A stretch of 64,000 nt of DNA from Anaerolinea sp. (GCA_020725865.1 DYEC01000022.1:53824-117823); one strand, 5' to 3'. Counted from the first letter of the stretch, positions 26,119 to 36,012 are shown. The notes: generated by a model not told the origin, from the sequence alone. Translations and numbers: made by a program.

Positions 26119-29100
26119 ATGTCCATGCCCACTAACCTTCTGATAGAGATTCAACAACGGCTGCCTGTTCATTTAGCTCAACGAGTTGTGATGTCTTTGC
26201 GGCAAGATGAGCTGGTTTGGTCTGAATTACAACGCGAAGACTTCTTCAAGTATCTATCAGTTCATCCAGCTCAGAGCATGAGTGATTGGAGTCCCGGAGC
26301 GCTTGCTTTACAGACTCTTGGCTTTCCAATGTCCTTGGATGAACTTGCCGATCCTGCGTACGCGCCATTGGAAAAACCTTGGCGTGAGCGATGTTTGAGT
26401 GCTTATGAGCATACTTTGCGCGCAATTGTTCCGCCCGCTTCATTGAGCGAAGCAGGATTACTTGCACTGGCGCTTCGCGAGCGCAGACGTTTGACCCGCT
26501 CGTGGACTGGTCTGGCACAGGAATTGTCAAAAAACCTGTCGGGTGACCAACTGCCGATTTCGATATGGAAGTCCGTACTGGGTTGTTTGTATGGGTACGT
26601 TTCCGATCCGCTTGATATGTTGAGATCTTTGTTGGCCGAATGGAAGGGAATGGGCGCATATGCGCTGGTTTCCCATGCCTTACTCAGCAACCCAATGACC
26701 TGTGAGGAGCAAATCAGAGCTTTTCGCAAGTTGCTTGGGGGACTTTCGGAAGGTCAACAACTGAGATGGTTACGGTATCTGCGCTTAAAAAACCAAGCTG
26801 GGTTGGTGCGGGATTTGGCTGGCTTTTTATTGTTATCAACTCGTCATGACTCAAAAGAGCAGGATAACAATACACAAGATGAATTGCTGCCCGAAAATGT
26901 TGCCGATCGGTTGTCAAAAGAACGACGCTTTTATTACCTGTATCGTCTTTCTGGTCAGCCGGCACTTGCAATGGCTGCATTACAAAAAATACAGTTGATA
27001 TTGCAATCCTGGCAATATGGTCTTCACGTTGCCATAGCTACCTGTGCGACAATGAGTGGGGATGAGGAAACCAGACGGGCTTCTTTATCTCTGCTCTCTA
27101 ATTCAATTGAACCTTTGAAAACAGTTCAATCTGAACTGTTGTTTTTAGTGGAAGACGATGATGCAGATTCTTTAGTGTCAGAGTTTTCTAGTGATGATGT
27201 TTCACCTCTCTTAAAGCTTAAACGTGCCGAGCAGTTGGCAAGAGACGGGGATGGGTTAATTGCAGCACAATTAGCAAAAGCAGCTGCACAGGAATTCCGT
27301 TACCAGCTCAATCAAGTGGAGCATTTATCGGAAGGGGTCTTTGCTTTTGATTGGTGCCCCGATTTGGTTGTCAAGTCACTAGTTAGTTTGGAACTTAATC
27401 TTGAGGCTTTAGAAACTGCTCAGGCGATTCTAAAACATCGTCCTGATGATGTAAAAATCATTGATTTGATCGCGCAGATTTTGGAAAGTTTGGATGACCT
27501 TGAAGGGGCGCAACAATATCTGACACTTGCGATTGCGTTGGAACCCGATAATCCTGTCTGGTATCGCAGACGAGCCAGAGTATCGGAACAAAAGGGGAGC
27601 TGGCACCAGGCGATGCGGGATTATCAAGCTGTTTTGGAGTTGATGGTACATCCTGAAGCAGATGATATTCTGGCGTTCGCCCGGTCATCAGCTGCCTGCA
27701 ATCAGCATTCTATTGCGGTTGAGGCCTGTCGCCGTGTTCTGGAAAAGTATCCCGACCATGATGAAGCTTGCTGTCAGCTTGGCCTTTCCCTGCTGGCTCT
27801 GGGACAACCTGATGCTGCTATCTCTTACCTGAGGCATGCGACAGCAGTATCCCCCAAAAATATCAAAGCTTGGTTTGCTCTGGTGGAAAGTTATCAGAAG
27901 ACCAATCAGAATCAACTTGCTTTGGAAACCTTGCGTTCGTCAGTTATTGCCAACCCGGATTCGCTGGATCTGAACTGTGCCTTGGGAATAGCCTGCCTTA
28001 AGCATGGCTTATTGTCTGAAGGATTGTCATATCTCCAAAAAGCAGATGCCAACGGCACGTTTTCTTCAGAAGCTTCGCTTTATTACGGAAAAGCTTTGTG
28101 TGCCTTGAAGCGATATGATGAGGCGCAAGAAGTTCTAAATCGCGCTATGCACGCGTGGCCTCAGGATGTTGAATTAAATTATTGTCTGGGTGAGTTGCTG
28201 GTACAACTTGGCAAAGAGGAAGAAGCAATCCCGATTCTTGAAAAAGCCATATTGCCGCCAGATACACCTTGCGACTGGTTAATTTTATACATCCAAGCCA
28301 TGCTGGGTAAGGATTCAATTCTGTTTTCAAATAGAACCTTTGATTTCTATCAATTGACAAATGCACAACATATATTAGAGCGAATCATTATCCTTGACCC
28401 CAGTCATCTGCAAGTGAGGTTATGGCTGGCAGAAGTTCTAGCGTACCAGGAAAATTATCAGTCTGCCTTCGAGATATACACTCGTCTTGCTGAGATTGCA
28501 GAAGCTGTCACAGCTGACTGGCATTGGCGAGTGCAAAGTGGTCTTGGGTTTTGCGCATTGCACTTGGGGCACTTTGATGTGGCGATTGCTGCATTGCAGG
28601 AAGCTCTCAAGGATCGGCCTGATCAAGCCGCTTTGCATTGCTTGCTAGCAAAAGCTTACCTTTCGGCGAATCTTATTCGGGAGGCGTTACAAACTGCTCG
28701 TGAGGCATTGAGGCTTACCCCGAATGATCTAACTGTGCTGGCATGGTTTGCGGATTTTGCCATGCTTGTGGAAGCTGAGGATGAAGCAATCAATGCCCTC
28801 AAATGTGCCACTCAACTTGCTCCTCAGGATCCAGCGTATTGGGTCAGGCTGGCTGAACTGCAATATCAGGTTGGCGATCTTGAAAATGCCCGACAATCAC
28901 TGACTACTTTGCAGGAATTACCGGATGCAAGTAAGGAAACCTTGAGGATAGCGTCAGGTTTATATCTGAAACTGGATCAGCCTCAGGCGTCGTTAGCCTG
29001 TATTGAACGCGCAGTCTCCAAGGACACGCGGTATGATCCAGTTCTTGGTTTTGAAAAAGCCTATTTGTGCGCTATTCTTGGCAACTTTACCGAGGCGCTT

Positions 29101-31596
29101 GAAGAGCTGGAGCGCGTTCAAGAAGTTGTGCCCAATGATCCAACAGTTCTGGTTTTTGAAGCGGACTTGATGACTGGTCTGGAGCGCTATCAGGCTGCGC
29201 AGGCGTGTTTGAGTCGGGCTTTAACCTGCTTTGATGATCCGGAATGGAACAATCATTGTTTGGCACGAGATGCTCTCAGTGAAGATACTGAATTGCTAAA
29301 TTCATGGTTGCCGACCCTGGTGGATAGAGCAATGGTTCGTATTCGCCTTGCAGGATTAGAAAGACGAACTGGAAATTTGTCGCAGGCCCTTGCTCAAATT
29401 CAGATGGCTTTAGAGGAAAACGGGGAGGCTTTGTACTTGCGTTATTTGGCAGCAGATTTATGCGCCGCTATGTTGCAGTTTGATAAAGCTCTACAGTATG
29501 CTGAGAGCGCTCCAGAGAACAGTGAGAATAAAACCTCTGCAATATGTCTTTTCGATCCACAAAATCAGTTGGCAATTACTTTGCAGTGCTTAAGAGCAGA
29601 ACTTTCTCTTTTTGCGGGTGAGGCCATTGATGCAGCTTTTTGGATGCAGGAATTGCGGGAGAAAGCACCAGATCATCCATGGGTGTCCTTGATTCAGGCA
29701 CGCTTGCTGGCTCGTCAGGGAAGCTGGAAAGAGGCGCAAGAGCGTTTCTGGCATGCTTTATCCATTGAGAAAAGTGAGGATTCCGGTGCACAAACGAATC
29801 CGCTATTCAATTTTTGGTCTGGATATGGTTTATCTACGAGGGGGTACTTAAATCTGGTGTGGTGGGTTGAAACGGCTCTAGAAACGCGCAACTGGCGGGA
29901 TGCAATGCAACTGGGGTTAGAACTTTTAGAAAAGGAGCCTTCAGAACCTTTGTCCCAGTTGGTTGCGATAAAGTCAATTGCAAAATGTCTGGAACAACAA
30001 ATCATATGTGAAGAATTGGGTTGCACCGTAAATGCTCCTGGCCAGTTCATACTTTCGCGAGATATCCTTGTAAGAGTAAATGAAGTTCTTTCCCATTTGC
30101 AGGAGATGAACGATTCTATTGAGGTTTTTCGGTGGAGTGCTTATGTCAGACTGGTGTTGCAACCATCAGCCCAACATGTTCGCGAGATGATCAGCCTTCC
30201 GACCGAACTGCAAAGTCAAGAAACCTTGTGTTTAATTCTTCGCAAGTTGAAGCACTTAGATGTTGCTAGTCAGGTTTTATCGTATTCATCGAAAAAACCT
30301 GCCGTTCTTATGCAGCTTGCATTGTCATTCCTGGGGATTGATGATGAGAAAGCATTCAGCTATGCACGAACCGCTGTTGAGATGACGCCTGCCGATCCGC
30401 TATCCCACATTGTTCTGGCAAAAACAGCCGAAAAATTTGATGTTTCTCTGGCTTATGAGTCAATCAGGAATGCTTTATCTATCTGGCCTGATGAACCGGA
30501 ATGGCATGTTATGGCTGCCAGATATGCAAAGTTGCTGGGGCAAGATGCTGAGTGTATGGACCATTGGGAACAGGCTTATGCAATCAAACCAGATAATTTT
30601 GAATATGTATCTGGACTGGGTGAGGAATGTCTCAGACAGCAACTAGAAATAAAAGCGATTGAATTGTTATCGAAAGCTTGTCAACTAAAGCCGGAAAGTG
30701 GTCAAGCGTGGCTGACATTGGCAAAAGCGTATCAACAAAATGGGGTCTCTTCTAAAGCCGTTGAATGTGCGGTGAAAGCCGAAAAGTTATTGCCAGATTC
30801 TGCTGAGCCTTTATTAATTTGCAGTGAGGCAGCTCGAAATTTGGGCAATATGACGATGGCGGATCAGTATATCCGCAGGGCGCTCGCAATAGCTCCGCAA
30901 GATACTAGGGTGGTTTTGAGTTATGTGGATTTATTAATTATGCAAGGGCAAGACAAAGAAGCCCTATCCTCTTTAGAATCTTACCTTCCAAATTTGGGTA
31001 ACAATATTTGCGCCAGACAAAAATTTGCGGAACTATTGTGGAAAGTGAAAGGCACTGACGCGGCTCTGCAATATCTTAAAGAGTTGGTTGAACTAGTGCC
31101 TGACGAACCGAGATCACTGGCTTTGTATGCAAAAGTTCTAAATGAAAAAGGCGATCAGGACAGCGCTGCAATAGTAGCTCAAAAGGCGTTAAAGTCGCTA
31201 CCACAGCAGGTTGAACTTCACCTGTTATTGGGAAAAATTTATGGGCAGCGTGGGCAGCTGGATCAAGCTCTTCACCACCTGAGCGAAGCAATTCGGCAGG
31301 CGCCAGGAAATGTTGAGGCTTATCTGGAACTTGGTAAAGTATATCGGGAGCGGCGGGAATACCTGAATGCGTTGTATGTATACCAACAGGCGATCAGCCT
31401 GTTTCCTTCTGATATTCGCGCTTACGTGCAGGCAGCATTGGTTTTGCGTGAAACGAAAGATTATGCAGGTGCTGAAGCTATGCTTCGTAAGGCATCTCAG
31501 CTTGCACCTGATGATTTAAATGTACATCGTCAGTTAAGCGCCGTCATAGCTCTTAATCTGATTCATCATGCTCAGGAGGTAAATGCTACATCATGA
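26119..31596 (+). CDS. Giant TPR-repeat scaffold protein (about 1825 aa)
   Basis: After an N-terminal non-repeat domain of about 270 residues, the protein is built of tetratricopeptide repeats almost to its end, for example AWFALVESYQKTNQNQLALE, VELNYCLGELLVQLGKEEEA and VEAYLELGKVYRERREYLNA. There is room for some 35-40 repeats, forming a long superhelix for protein binding. No signal peptide or membrane helix is seen, so it should be cytoplasmic. The longest frame begins at 26050, inside the previous gene; ATG 26119 has GGAGG four bases upstream (a second ATG at 26125 has it at ten). Its stop overlaps the protease start (ATGA). Role: probably scaffold or regulator of the protease encoded next. 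Confidence 0.88.
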   Translation: MSMPTNLLIEIQQRLPVHLAQRVVMSLRQDELVWSELQREDFFKYLSVHPAQSMSDWSPGALALQTLGFPMSLDELADPAYAPLEKPWRERCLSAYEHTLRAIVPPASLSEAGLLALALRERRRLTRSWTGLAQELSKNLSGDQLPISIWKSVLGCLYGYVSDPLDMLRSLLAEWKGMGAYALVSHALLSNPMTCEEQIRAFRKLLGGLSEGQQLRWLRYLRLKNQAGLVRDLAGFLLLSTRHDSKEQDNNTQDELLPENVADRLSKERRFYYLYRLSGQPALAMAALQKIQLILQSWQYGLHVAIATCATMSGDEETRRASLSLLSNSIEPLKTVQSELLFLVEDDDADSLVSEFSSDDVSPLLKLKRAEQLARDGDGLIAAQLAKAAAQEFRYQLNQVEHLSEGVFAFDWCPDLVVKSLVSLELNLEALETAQAILKHRPDDVKIIDLIAQILESLDDLEGAQQYLTLAIALEPDNPVWYRRRARVSEQKGSWHQAMRDYQAVLELMVHPEADDILAFARSSAACNQHSIAVEACRRVLEKYPDHDEACCQLGLSLLALGQPDAAISYLRHATAVSPKNIKAWFALVESYQKTNQNQLALETLRSSVIANPDSLDLNCALGIACLKHGLLSEGLSYLQKADANGTFSSEASLYYGKALCALKRYDEAQEVLNRAMHAWPQDVELNYCLGELLVQLGKEEEAIPILEKAILPPDTPCDWLILYIQAMLGKDSILFSNRTFDFYQLTNAQHILERIIILDPSHLQVRLWLAEVLAYQENYQSAFEIYTRLAEIAEAVTADWHWRVQSGLGFCALHLGHFDVAIAALQEALKDRPDQAALHCLLAKAYLSANLIREALQTAREALRLTPNDLTVLAWFADFAMLVEAEDEAINALKCATQLAPQDPAYWVRLAELQYQVGDLENARQSLTTLQELPDASKETLRIASGLYLKLDQPQASLACIERAVSKDTRYDPVLGFEKAYLCAILGNFTEALEELERVQEVVPNDPTVLVFEADLMTGLERYQAAQACLSRALTCFDDPEWNNHCLARDALSEDTELLNSWLPTLVDRAMVRIRLAGLERRTGNLSQALAQIQMALEENGEALYLRYLAADLCAAMLQFDKALQYAESAPENSENKTSAICLFDPQNQLAITLQCLRAELSLFAGEAIDAAFWMQELREKAPDHPWVSLIQARLLARQGSWKEAQERFWHALSIEKSEDSGAQTNPLFNFWSGYGLSTRGYLNLVWWVETALETRNWRDAMQLGLELLEKEPSEPLSQLVAIKSIAKCLEQQIICEELGCTVNAPGQFILSRDILVRVNEVLSHLQEMNDSIEVFRWSAYVRLVLQPSAQHVREMISLPTELQSQETLCLILRKLKHLDVASQVLSYSSKKPAVLMQLALSFLGIDDEKAFSYARTAVEMTPADPLSHIVLAKTAEKFDVSLAYESIRNALSIWPDEPEWHVMAARYAKLLGQDAECMDHWEQAYAIKPDNFEYVSGLGEECLRQQLEIKAIELLSKACQLKPESGQAWLTLAKAYQQNGVSSKAVECAVKAEKLLPDSAEPLLICSEAARNLGNMTMADQYIRRALAIAPQDTRVVLSYVDLLIMQGQDKEALSSLESYLPNLGNNICARQKFAELLWKVKGTDAALQYLKELVELVPDEPRSLALYAKVLNEKGDQDSAAIVAQKALKSLPQQVELHLLLGKIYGQRGQLDQALHHLSEAIRQAPGNVEAYLELGKVYRERREYLNALYVYQQAISLFPSDIRAYVQAALVLRETKDYAGAEAMLRKASQLAPDDLNVHRQLSAVIALNLIHHAQEVNATS

Positions 31597-34394
31597 GTGA
31601 TCATCCTTCACGACCAGTAGAATCAAATCAAATCTCGAGAGAAACTTTTCTCCTGATGCTCAATGCAGCTTTAGATCGAGGCTCCTATCGTTTTGCGCGC
31701 CAGGCCGCTCTAGAGTGGCTTTCAGACTATCCGGGTGATTTGGTTGTCAGTTTATTGCTGGCAAGGTCATGGCTGGGAGAAGGTAATCTAAATGAAGCAA
31801 GTGACATTTTGGGCAAACTGATCACTGTCGATCCGGAGTTTTCAGAAGCATATTACTACTATGTGGTTGCGACAAAGCACCAGAAGCCTGACCGCTGGCT
31901 GCCTCAACTAGCCAGTTTATATGCACTGGAAGGGGAAGCTTTGTTTGGCATGTCACTCCCGGAGTGGGCAAATGCGCTTAGAGATGCCCATGTTGCCCTT
32001 CTAAGTGAGGATTATAGTAAGGCTGAAGAACAACTATATTGGATATTGGGGTTGGATTTGCATCTCCCTTTACCTGCTGTTTTTCACATGAAACTTGCAG
32101 CTAGTCAGCAGGATGAAACCAGCATTGCAAATCTTGCGCTTGTGTATCATACGCGTTGGCAAGAGTGTTTACATTTTGCACTGTATCGAGCGGATGCACT
32201 GATCAGGCAGGCAAACGAAACGCAAGCTATAAATCTTTTACGCCAATGTGCGACCAATGATGTAACTGCCCAGGTAGCCACAAGGCTTTGGGGGCGTGAT
32301 TTTGTTTACCGCCCTCTCTGGCCTGAGACGCTTGAGATTGAGTTTTCTTTACCTGTTCCAGCTGAAGTTGCGAAATGTCTGGGTTGGAATCAATTATCAT
32401 CCGGTCGTACTGTGAGCGAGAAAGGTGTCAACCATGAAACACCGTTGGTTATATCAACGGTAGAGGAAATCACTGATGCCATGCCATCAGATTCAGTACA
32501 GCCAGATGAACAGCTCCCAACGATTCATGCATCACCCAATGTGAATGATCAGCCTGAAAAACAAACTGAAGAACAAAGCAATCAGCAAACTAGTTCCATT
32601 CCCAAGGAGATTGAAGGAAATACTGGTAGAGCAGAACCAATGCGGGGAGATGTTGCAGTAGATCAATCAGGGAGTACTGATACAGATGTCTCAGCTTCAA
32701 TGAAGTTTTCAGCGTCGCTGAATGAGGGCTTGAAACCGATTGGTGATGCGATTCAACACTTGGCAAAGAAAATAAATCGACCTGTCATTGCCAAATCAGA
32801 TGGGCGTTTTCCAGTTTATGTTATCTTTTCCAGTCGTTTGGGGCTGATCTCACAGTATGGGCAACAGACAACGGAAGTTCTTGAAAGCGAAATGAAACGT
32901 CTGGTAGCTGCGATACGAAAACGACCGGGCTGGGGTGCAATGATTTATTTTCCGGATGACGTAAAGATCAACAAAGCCTTCCAACTGAAAGGTACACAGG
33001 AGAACGATCCATGGCGCTTGAAGCTGGCATTGGCTGATTTGGATCAGGCGCTTGCCAAAAAGGGTGCCAGGATTGGCGCCCTATTAATTGTGGGTGGACC
33101 AGAAGTTGTACCTTTTCATCGCTTGCCCAATCCGACTGATGATGCAGATGATTACGTATTATCAGACAGTCCGTATTCGACGCTTGATTCGAATTACTTT
33201 GTGTCCGAATGGCCTACCGGCAGGTTGCCGGGCGAAAGCGGGGCAGATGCAGGGTTGTTACTGGAACAATTGCGTAATTTGGTCAATTATCACCAGCAGT
33301 TCAAACAGCGCCTGAGCTGGTGGCAGGCTCTATTCGCCCGATTACGGAATTTCCGAATTGTCTCAAAAGGGTTGAAGAGAAAAAAGTCTCTTCATTACTT
33401 TGGTTATTCGGCAGCGGTCTGGAAGGCTTCCTCACAAGTGGTCTTTCGCCCGCTTTCGGAAAAACATGCATTATTTGTCTCTCCACCAGAAACATCGGGA
33501 AGCATTGAACCGGAGTTGATTACAGATGCGTTAATGGGCTATTATAACTTGCATGGTTTGAGTGATTCGGCTGAATGGTATGGCCAGCGTGATATGACCG
33601 ATTCGGTAGGAGGAGAAGATTATCCTGTGGCGTTGAGCGTCAAGGATTTGGTAAAAAATGGGCGTGCCCCGCGCGTCATCTTTACCGAAGCCTGTTATGG
33701 TGCCTATATCAATGACAAAGTTGAGAGCGAATCTGTAGCACTCAGATTTCTAAGTATAGGTGTGCCAGCGTTCATTGGTTCAACCGGGGTTTCTTACGGC
33801 TCGATCACTGCTCCTCTGATCGGTGCGGATTTATTGGGATATCTATTTTGGAAAAACATTCAGGAAGGTTACCTTGTTGGAGATGCACTGAACCTGGCGA
33901 AAATTAATCTGGTGAGGGAAATGAATCGACGACAGGGATTTCTGGATGGCGAAGATCAAAAAACCTTGATCTCCTTTGTTCTGTATGGGGATCCGTTGAT
34001 GAACAGTATGGCAAATAACGCACAAGCAAAGAATCTGCCGAGGTTGCGGGAACAACCGGCAATCAAAACTATTTGTGATCGCCGGGGTCCGGGTGCTTCG
34101 TTTCAGCCGGTTCCCCCGGAATTACTGATCGGGGTAAAAAAGACGGTTCAGAAGTATTTACCGGGTTTTGATGCGACGGAGGTTTTTTTCAGCGAAGAAC
34201 ATGTATCCCGCGATGAAAGTGATCATCGCTGCCCTATGTATGAATTGGGGGGAGAGGCGGTCTCACCAGAATTTACCGGGCGAAAGGTGATCACAATGAG
34301 CAAGCAGGTCCGAGCTCGGCATTTGCACACTCATTATGTCAAGGCGACGGTCGACAAGACTGGCAAACTTGTCAAACTGGCTGTTTCCCACTGA
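31593..34394 (+). CDS. TPR plus gingipain/caspase-like (peptidase C25-type, clan CD) protease
   Basis: The 933-residue protein has an N-terminal helical/TPR region (about 1-270), a polar Gln/Glu-rich linker (about 285-375) and a C25-like region: LLIVGGPEVVPFHRLPNP, an Asp-rich DDADDYVLSDSPY, WPTGRLPGES, H654 in YYNLHGLSD, C701 in VIFTEACYGAY, and VLYGDPLMN near 800. The HG and EACxG motifs 47 residues apart are the His-Cys dyad pattern of clan CD. A final domain of about 120 residues follows. There is no secretion signal, unlike secreted gingipains, so action inside the cell is expected. Start overlaps the TPR gene by four bases. CHAT-type proteases are the nearest alternative. Confidence 0.85.
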   Translation: MSDHPSRPVESNQISRETFLLMLNAALDRGSYRFARQAALEWLSDYPGDLVVSLLLARSWLGEGNLNEASDILGKLITVDPEFSEAYYYYVVATKHQKPDRWLPQLASLYALEGEALFGMSLPEWANALRDAHVALLSEDYSKAEEQLYWILGLDLHLPLPAVFHMKLAASQQDETSIANLALVYHTRWQECLHFALYRADALIRQANETQAINLLRQCATNDVTAQVATRLWGRDFVYRPLWPETLEIEFSLPVPAEVAKCLGWNQLSSGRTVSEKGVNHETPLVISTVEEITDAMPSDSVQPDEQLPTIHASPNVNDQPEKQTEEQSNQQTSSIPKEIEGNTGRAEPMRGDVAVDQSGSTDTDVSASMKFSASLNEGLKPIGDAIQHLAKKINRPVIAKSDGRFPVYVIFSSRLGLISQYGQQTTEVLESEMKRLVAAIRKRPGWGAMIYFPDDVKINKAFQLKGTQENDPWRLKLALADLDQALAKKGARIGALLIVGGPEVVPFHRLPNPTDDADDYVLSDSPYSTLDSNYFVSEWPTGRLPGESGADAGLLLEQLRNLVNYHQQFKQRLSWWQALFARLRNFRIVSKGLKRKKSLHYFGYSAAVWKASSQVVFRPLSEKHALFVSPPETSGSIEPELITDALMGYYNLHGLSDSAEWYGQRDMTDSVGGEDYPVALSVKDLVKNGRAPRVIFTEACYGAYINDKVESESVALRFLSIGVPAFIGSTGVSYGSITAPLIGADLLGYLFWKNIQEGYLVGDALNLAKINLVREMNRRQGFLDGEDQKTLISFVLYGDPLMNSMANNAQAKNLPRLREQPAIKTICDRRGPGASFQPVPPELLIGVKKTVQKYLPGFDATEVFFSEEHVSRDESDHRCPMYELGGEAVSPEFTGRKVITMSKQVRARHLHTHYVKATVDKTGKLVKLAVSH

Positions 34395-34426
34395 TTCTAT
34401 TAAAAAGTTGAAAGAAATCCCTCAAT

Positions 34427-34464
34427 AAGCTCTTCACGGATTCCTATTTCGTGAAGAGCTTTTT
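34427..34464 (+). terminator. Rho-independent terminator closing the sigma-54 module
   Basis: AAGCTCTTCACG and CGTGAAGAGCTT form a perfect 12-bp stem with an 11-base loop, followed by TTT, 33 bases after the protease stop. Confidence 0.92.
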
Positions 34465-34485
34465 AAGTTCGATTCGACATTGACC

Positions 34486-34513
34486 TTGACAATCTCTCTC
34501 AATCCTTTATACT
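34486..34513 (+). promoter_or_regulatory. Sigma-70-type promoter for the methyltransferase gene
   Basis: TTGACA (34486-34491) and TATACT (34508-34513) lie 16 bases apart, about 34 bases before ATG 34548 and just after the terminator of the preceding module. Confidence 0.75.
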
Positions 34514-34547
34514 TGTCAAAATTTTGTAGCATGAGGTGAAACAAACT

Positions 34548-35351
34548 ATGAAAATCAATTATCAGGAAACTACCACTGACCTTGCCACTCGTATCGACAT
34601 TCATAACAAATATGGTGGACGAAATATTGATGAATGGATGTTGGGCGTGCTGAAGCCTTCAAAGGGGATTAAGATACTGGATGTTGGATGTGGATCAGGT
34701 AAGCAGTGTTTTTCTTTTTACGACTATCTGGACGGTCAGGCTGAAATCATTGGTGGTGATGTCAACGAAGAGCTGCTCAACCAGGCGCGGGCAGAAAATC
34801 AAAAGCGCAATCTTCCAATACAATTTGTTTCCTTAGACTTCAATCGGCGTTTTCCTTACCCGGATAACACGTTTGACCTGGTATCGTGTTGTTTTGCTAT
34901 TTATTACGCAGAGGATGTGCCGTTTACACTGAGCGAAATGCATCGCGTCTTGAAATCAGGAGGGCGTTTGTTCACAACCGGGCCAATGCCGAATAACAAG
35001 CAATTGTTTTATGATGTGATTCGTGAAGCCACGAATAACAAACCTATTCCACCGATGCCGGGCAGCAGCCGTTACAGTACTCAGTTTTTGAGTGTCATGA
35101 AAGAACTGTTCTCTCGTGTAGACGTGCATATTTTCGAGAATCCGCTGACATTTGAGAGCGTTGATCCGTTTATTGCTTATACGCGTGCCTCACTTTCTGA
35201 GGATCGAAAACTATGGAGCAGTTTTTTCAAAGATAAGGATGAATTCGAGCGGATCATGCGGGCGATTACACAAGTGGCGGAGCGCCGGCTAAAGCAAGAA
35301 GGCAAACTGGTAATGACCAAAGTGGTTGGCGGATTTGTTGCAATAAAATAG
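34548..35351 (+). CDS. Class I SAM-dependent methyltransferase
   Basis: The 267-residue protein has motif I ILDVGCGSGKQCFSF near residue 43, GGDVNEELLNQAR (motif II), FPYPDNTFDLVSCCFAIYY (motif III region) and MHRVLKSGGRLFTTGP (post-motif), typical of Methyltransf_11/25. ATG 34548 with GAGGTG nine bases upstream is preferred over the in-frame GTG at 34536. Ten bases separate it from a PIG-L deacetylase gene, so the pair is an operon, possibly modifying a glycan or a small metabolite. Substrate is unknown. Confidence 0.82.
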   Translation: MKINYQETTTDLATRIDIHNKYGGRNIDEWMLGVLKPSKGIKILDVGCGSGKQCFSFYDYLDGQAEIIGGDVNEELLNQARAENQKRNLPIQFVSLDFNRRFPYPDNTFDLVSCCFAIYYAEDVPFTLSEMHRVLKSGGRLFTTGPMPNNKQLFYDVIREATNNKPIPPMPGSSRYSTQFLSVMKELFSRVDVHIFENPLTFESVDPFIAYTRASLSEDRKLWSSFFKDKDEFERIMRAITQVAERRLKQEGKLVMTKVVGGFVAIK

Positions 35352-35361
35352 ATGGGTCAAC

Positions 35362-36012
35362 ATGAATCGTGATATGAGTTTTTTTGGGCGCCGGGTTGCT
35401 TTTATCGGCGCCCATCCTGATGATATTGAAATTGGAGCTGGTGCATTAATTGCCCATATTGTTCAGCATACCGAAGTACTCTGTGTGACGCTTTCCGATA
35501 ACCAGAAGAATCCTGACCTTAAGAACGTTGTCCATGAGCATTATCGAAGTATGGAAGTGTTGGGTGTCCCCAGACAACAGGTGGTCGTTGGGACATTTGA
35601 AACCAGACGTTTCCCACATGCGCGGCAGGAAATTCTTGAGTATTTAATTCAGCTCAACCGCGAGTTTATGCCTGAAATTGTTTTCACCCATACTCGTGCA
35701 GATATTCATCAGGACCACGCAACTGTTACGGAAGAAGTATTGCGCGCCTTTCGTGGTACAACCGTATTGGGGTTTGACGTCTTGCGCAGCAGCTATGGCT
35801 TTTTTCCGAACTTCTTAGTCGAGGTGACTGAGGAGGATGTCCAGAAGAAATTGCAGGCTCTGGCGCAGTATAAGACTTATGAAACGAAATACTATTTCAA
35901 CCCTGATATTACCCGCTCGACGCTGATTCGCCATGGTGCCTTGGCTGAGCGCCCATATGCTGAAGGTTTCGACACCTTGCGGATTATTGGAGTGTTTGCC
36001 TGCTCGTCTTAG
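35362..36012 (+). CDS. PIG-L/LmbE-family N-acetyl-sugar deacetylase
   Basis: The 216-residue protein carries the zinc-binding GAHPDDIEIGAGA motif near residue 18 and a later HTRADIHQDHATV segment with the third histidine ligand near residue 118. Family members remove acetyl groups from N-acetylglucosamine-containing lipids, mycothiol or bacillithiol precursors, or antibiotics. It follows the methyltransferase by ten bases. Its last four bases overlap the convergent Rieske gene. The specific substrate is not readable; a low-molecular-weight thiol pathway is possible but no companion genes are visible. Confidence 0.85.
   Translation: MNRDMSFFGRRVAFIGAHPDDIEIGAGALIAHIVQHTEVLCVTLSDNQKNPDLKNVVHEHYRSMEVLGVPRQQVVVGTFETRRFPHARQEILEYLIQLNREFMPEIVFTHTRADIHQDHATVTEEVLRAFRGTTVLGFDVLRSSYGFFPNFLVEVTEEDVQKKLQALAQYKTYETKYYFNPDITRSTLIRHGALAERPYAEGFDTLRIIGVFACSS

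Noticed and set aside
26119..34394. TPR and protease pair as part of a type III-E CRISPR (Craspase-like) system.
   Set aside because: No CRISPR repeats or cas genes occur in the window, and the protease motifs fit C25 better than CHAT.
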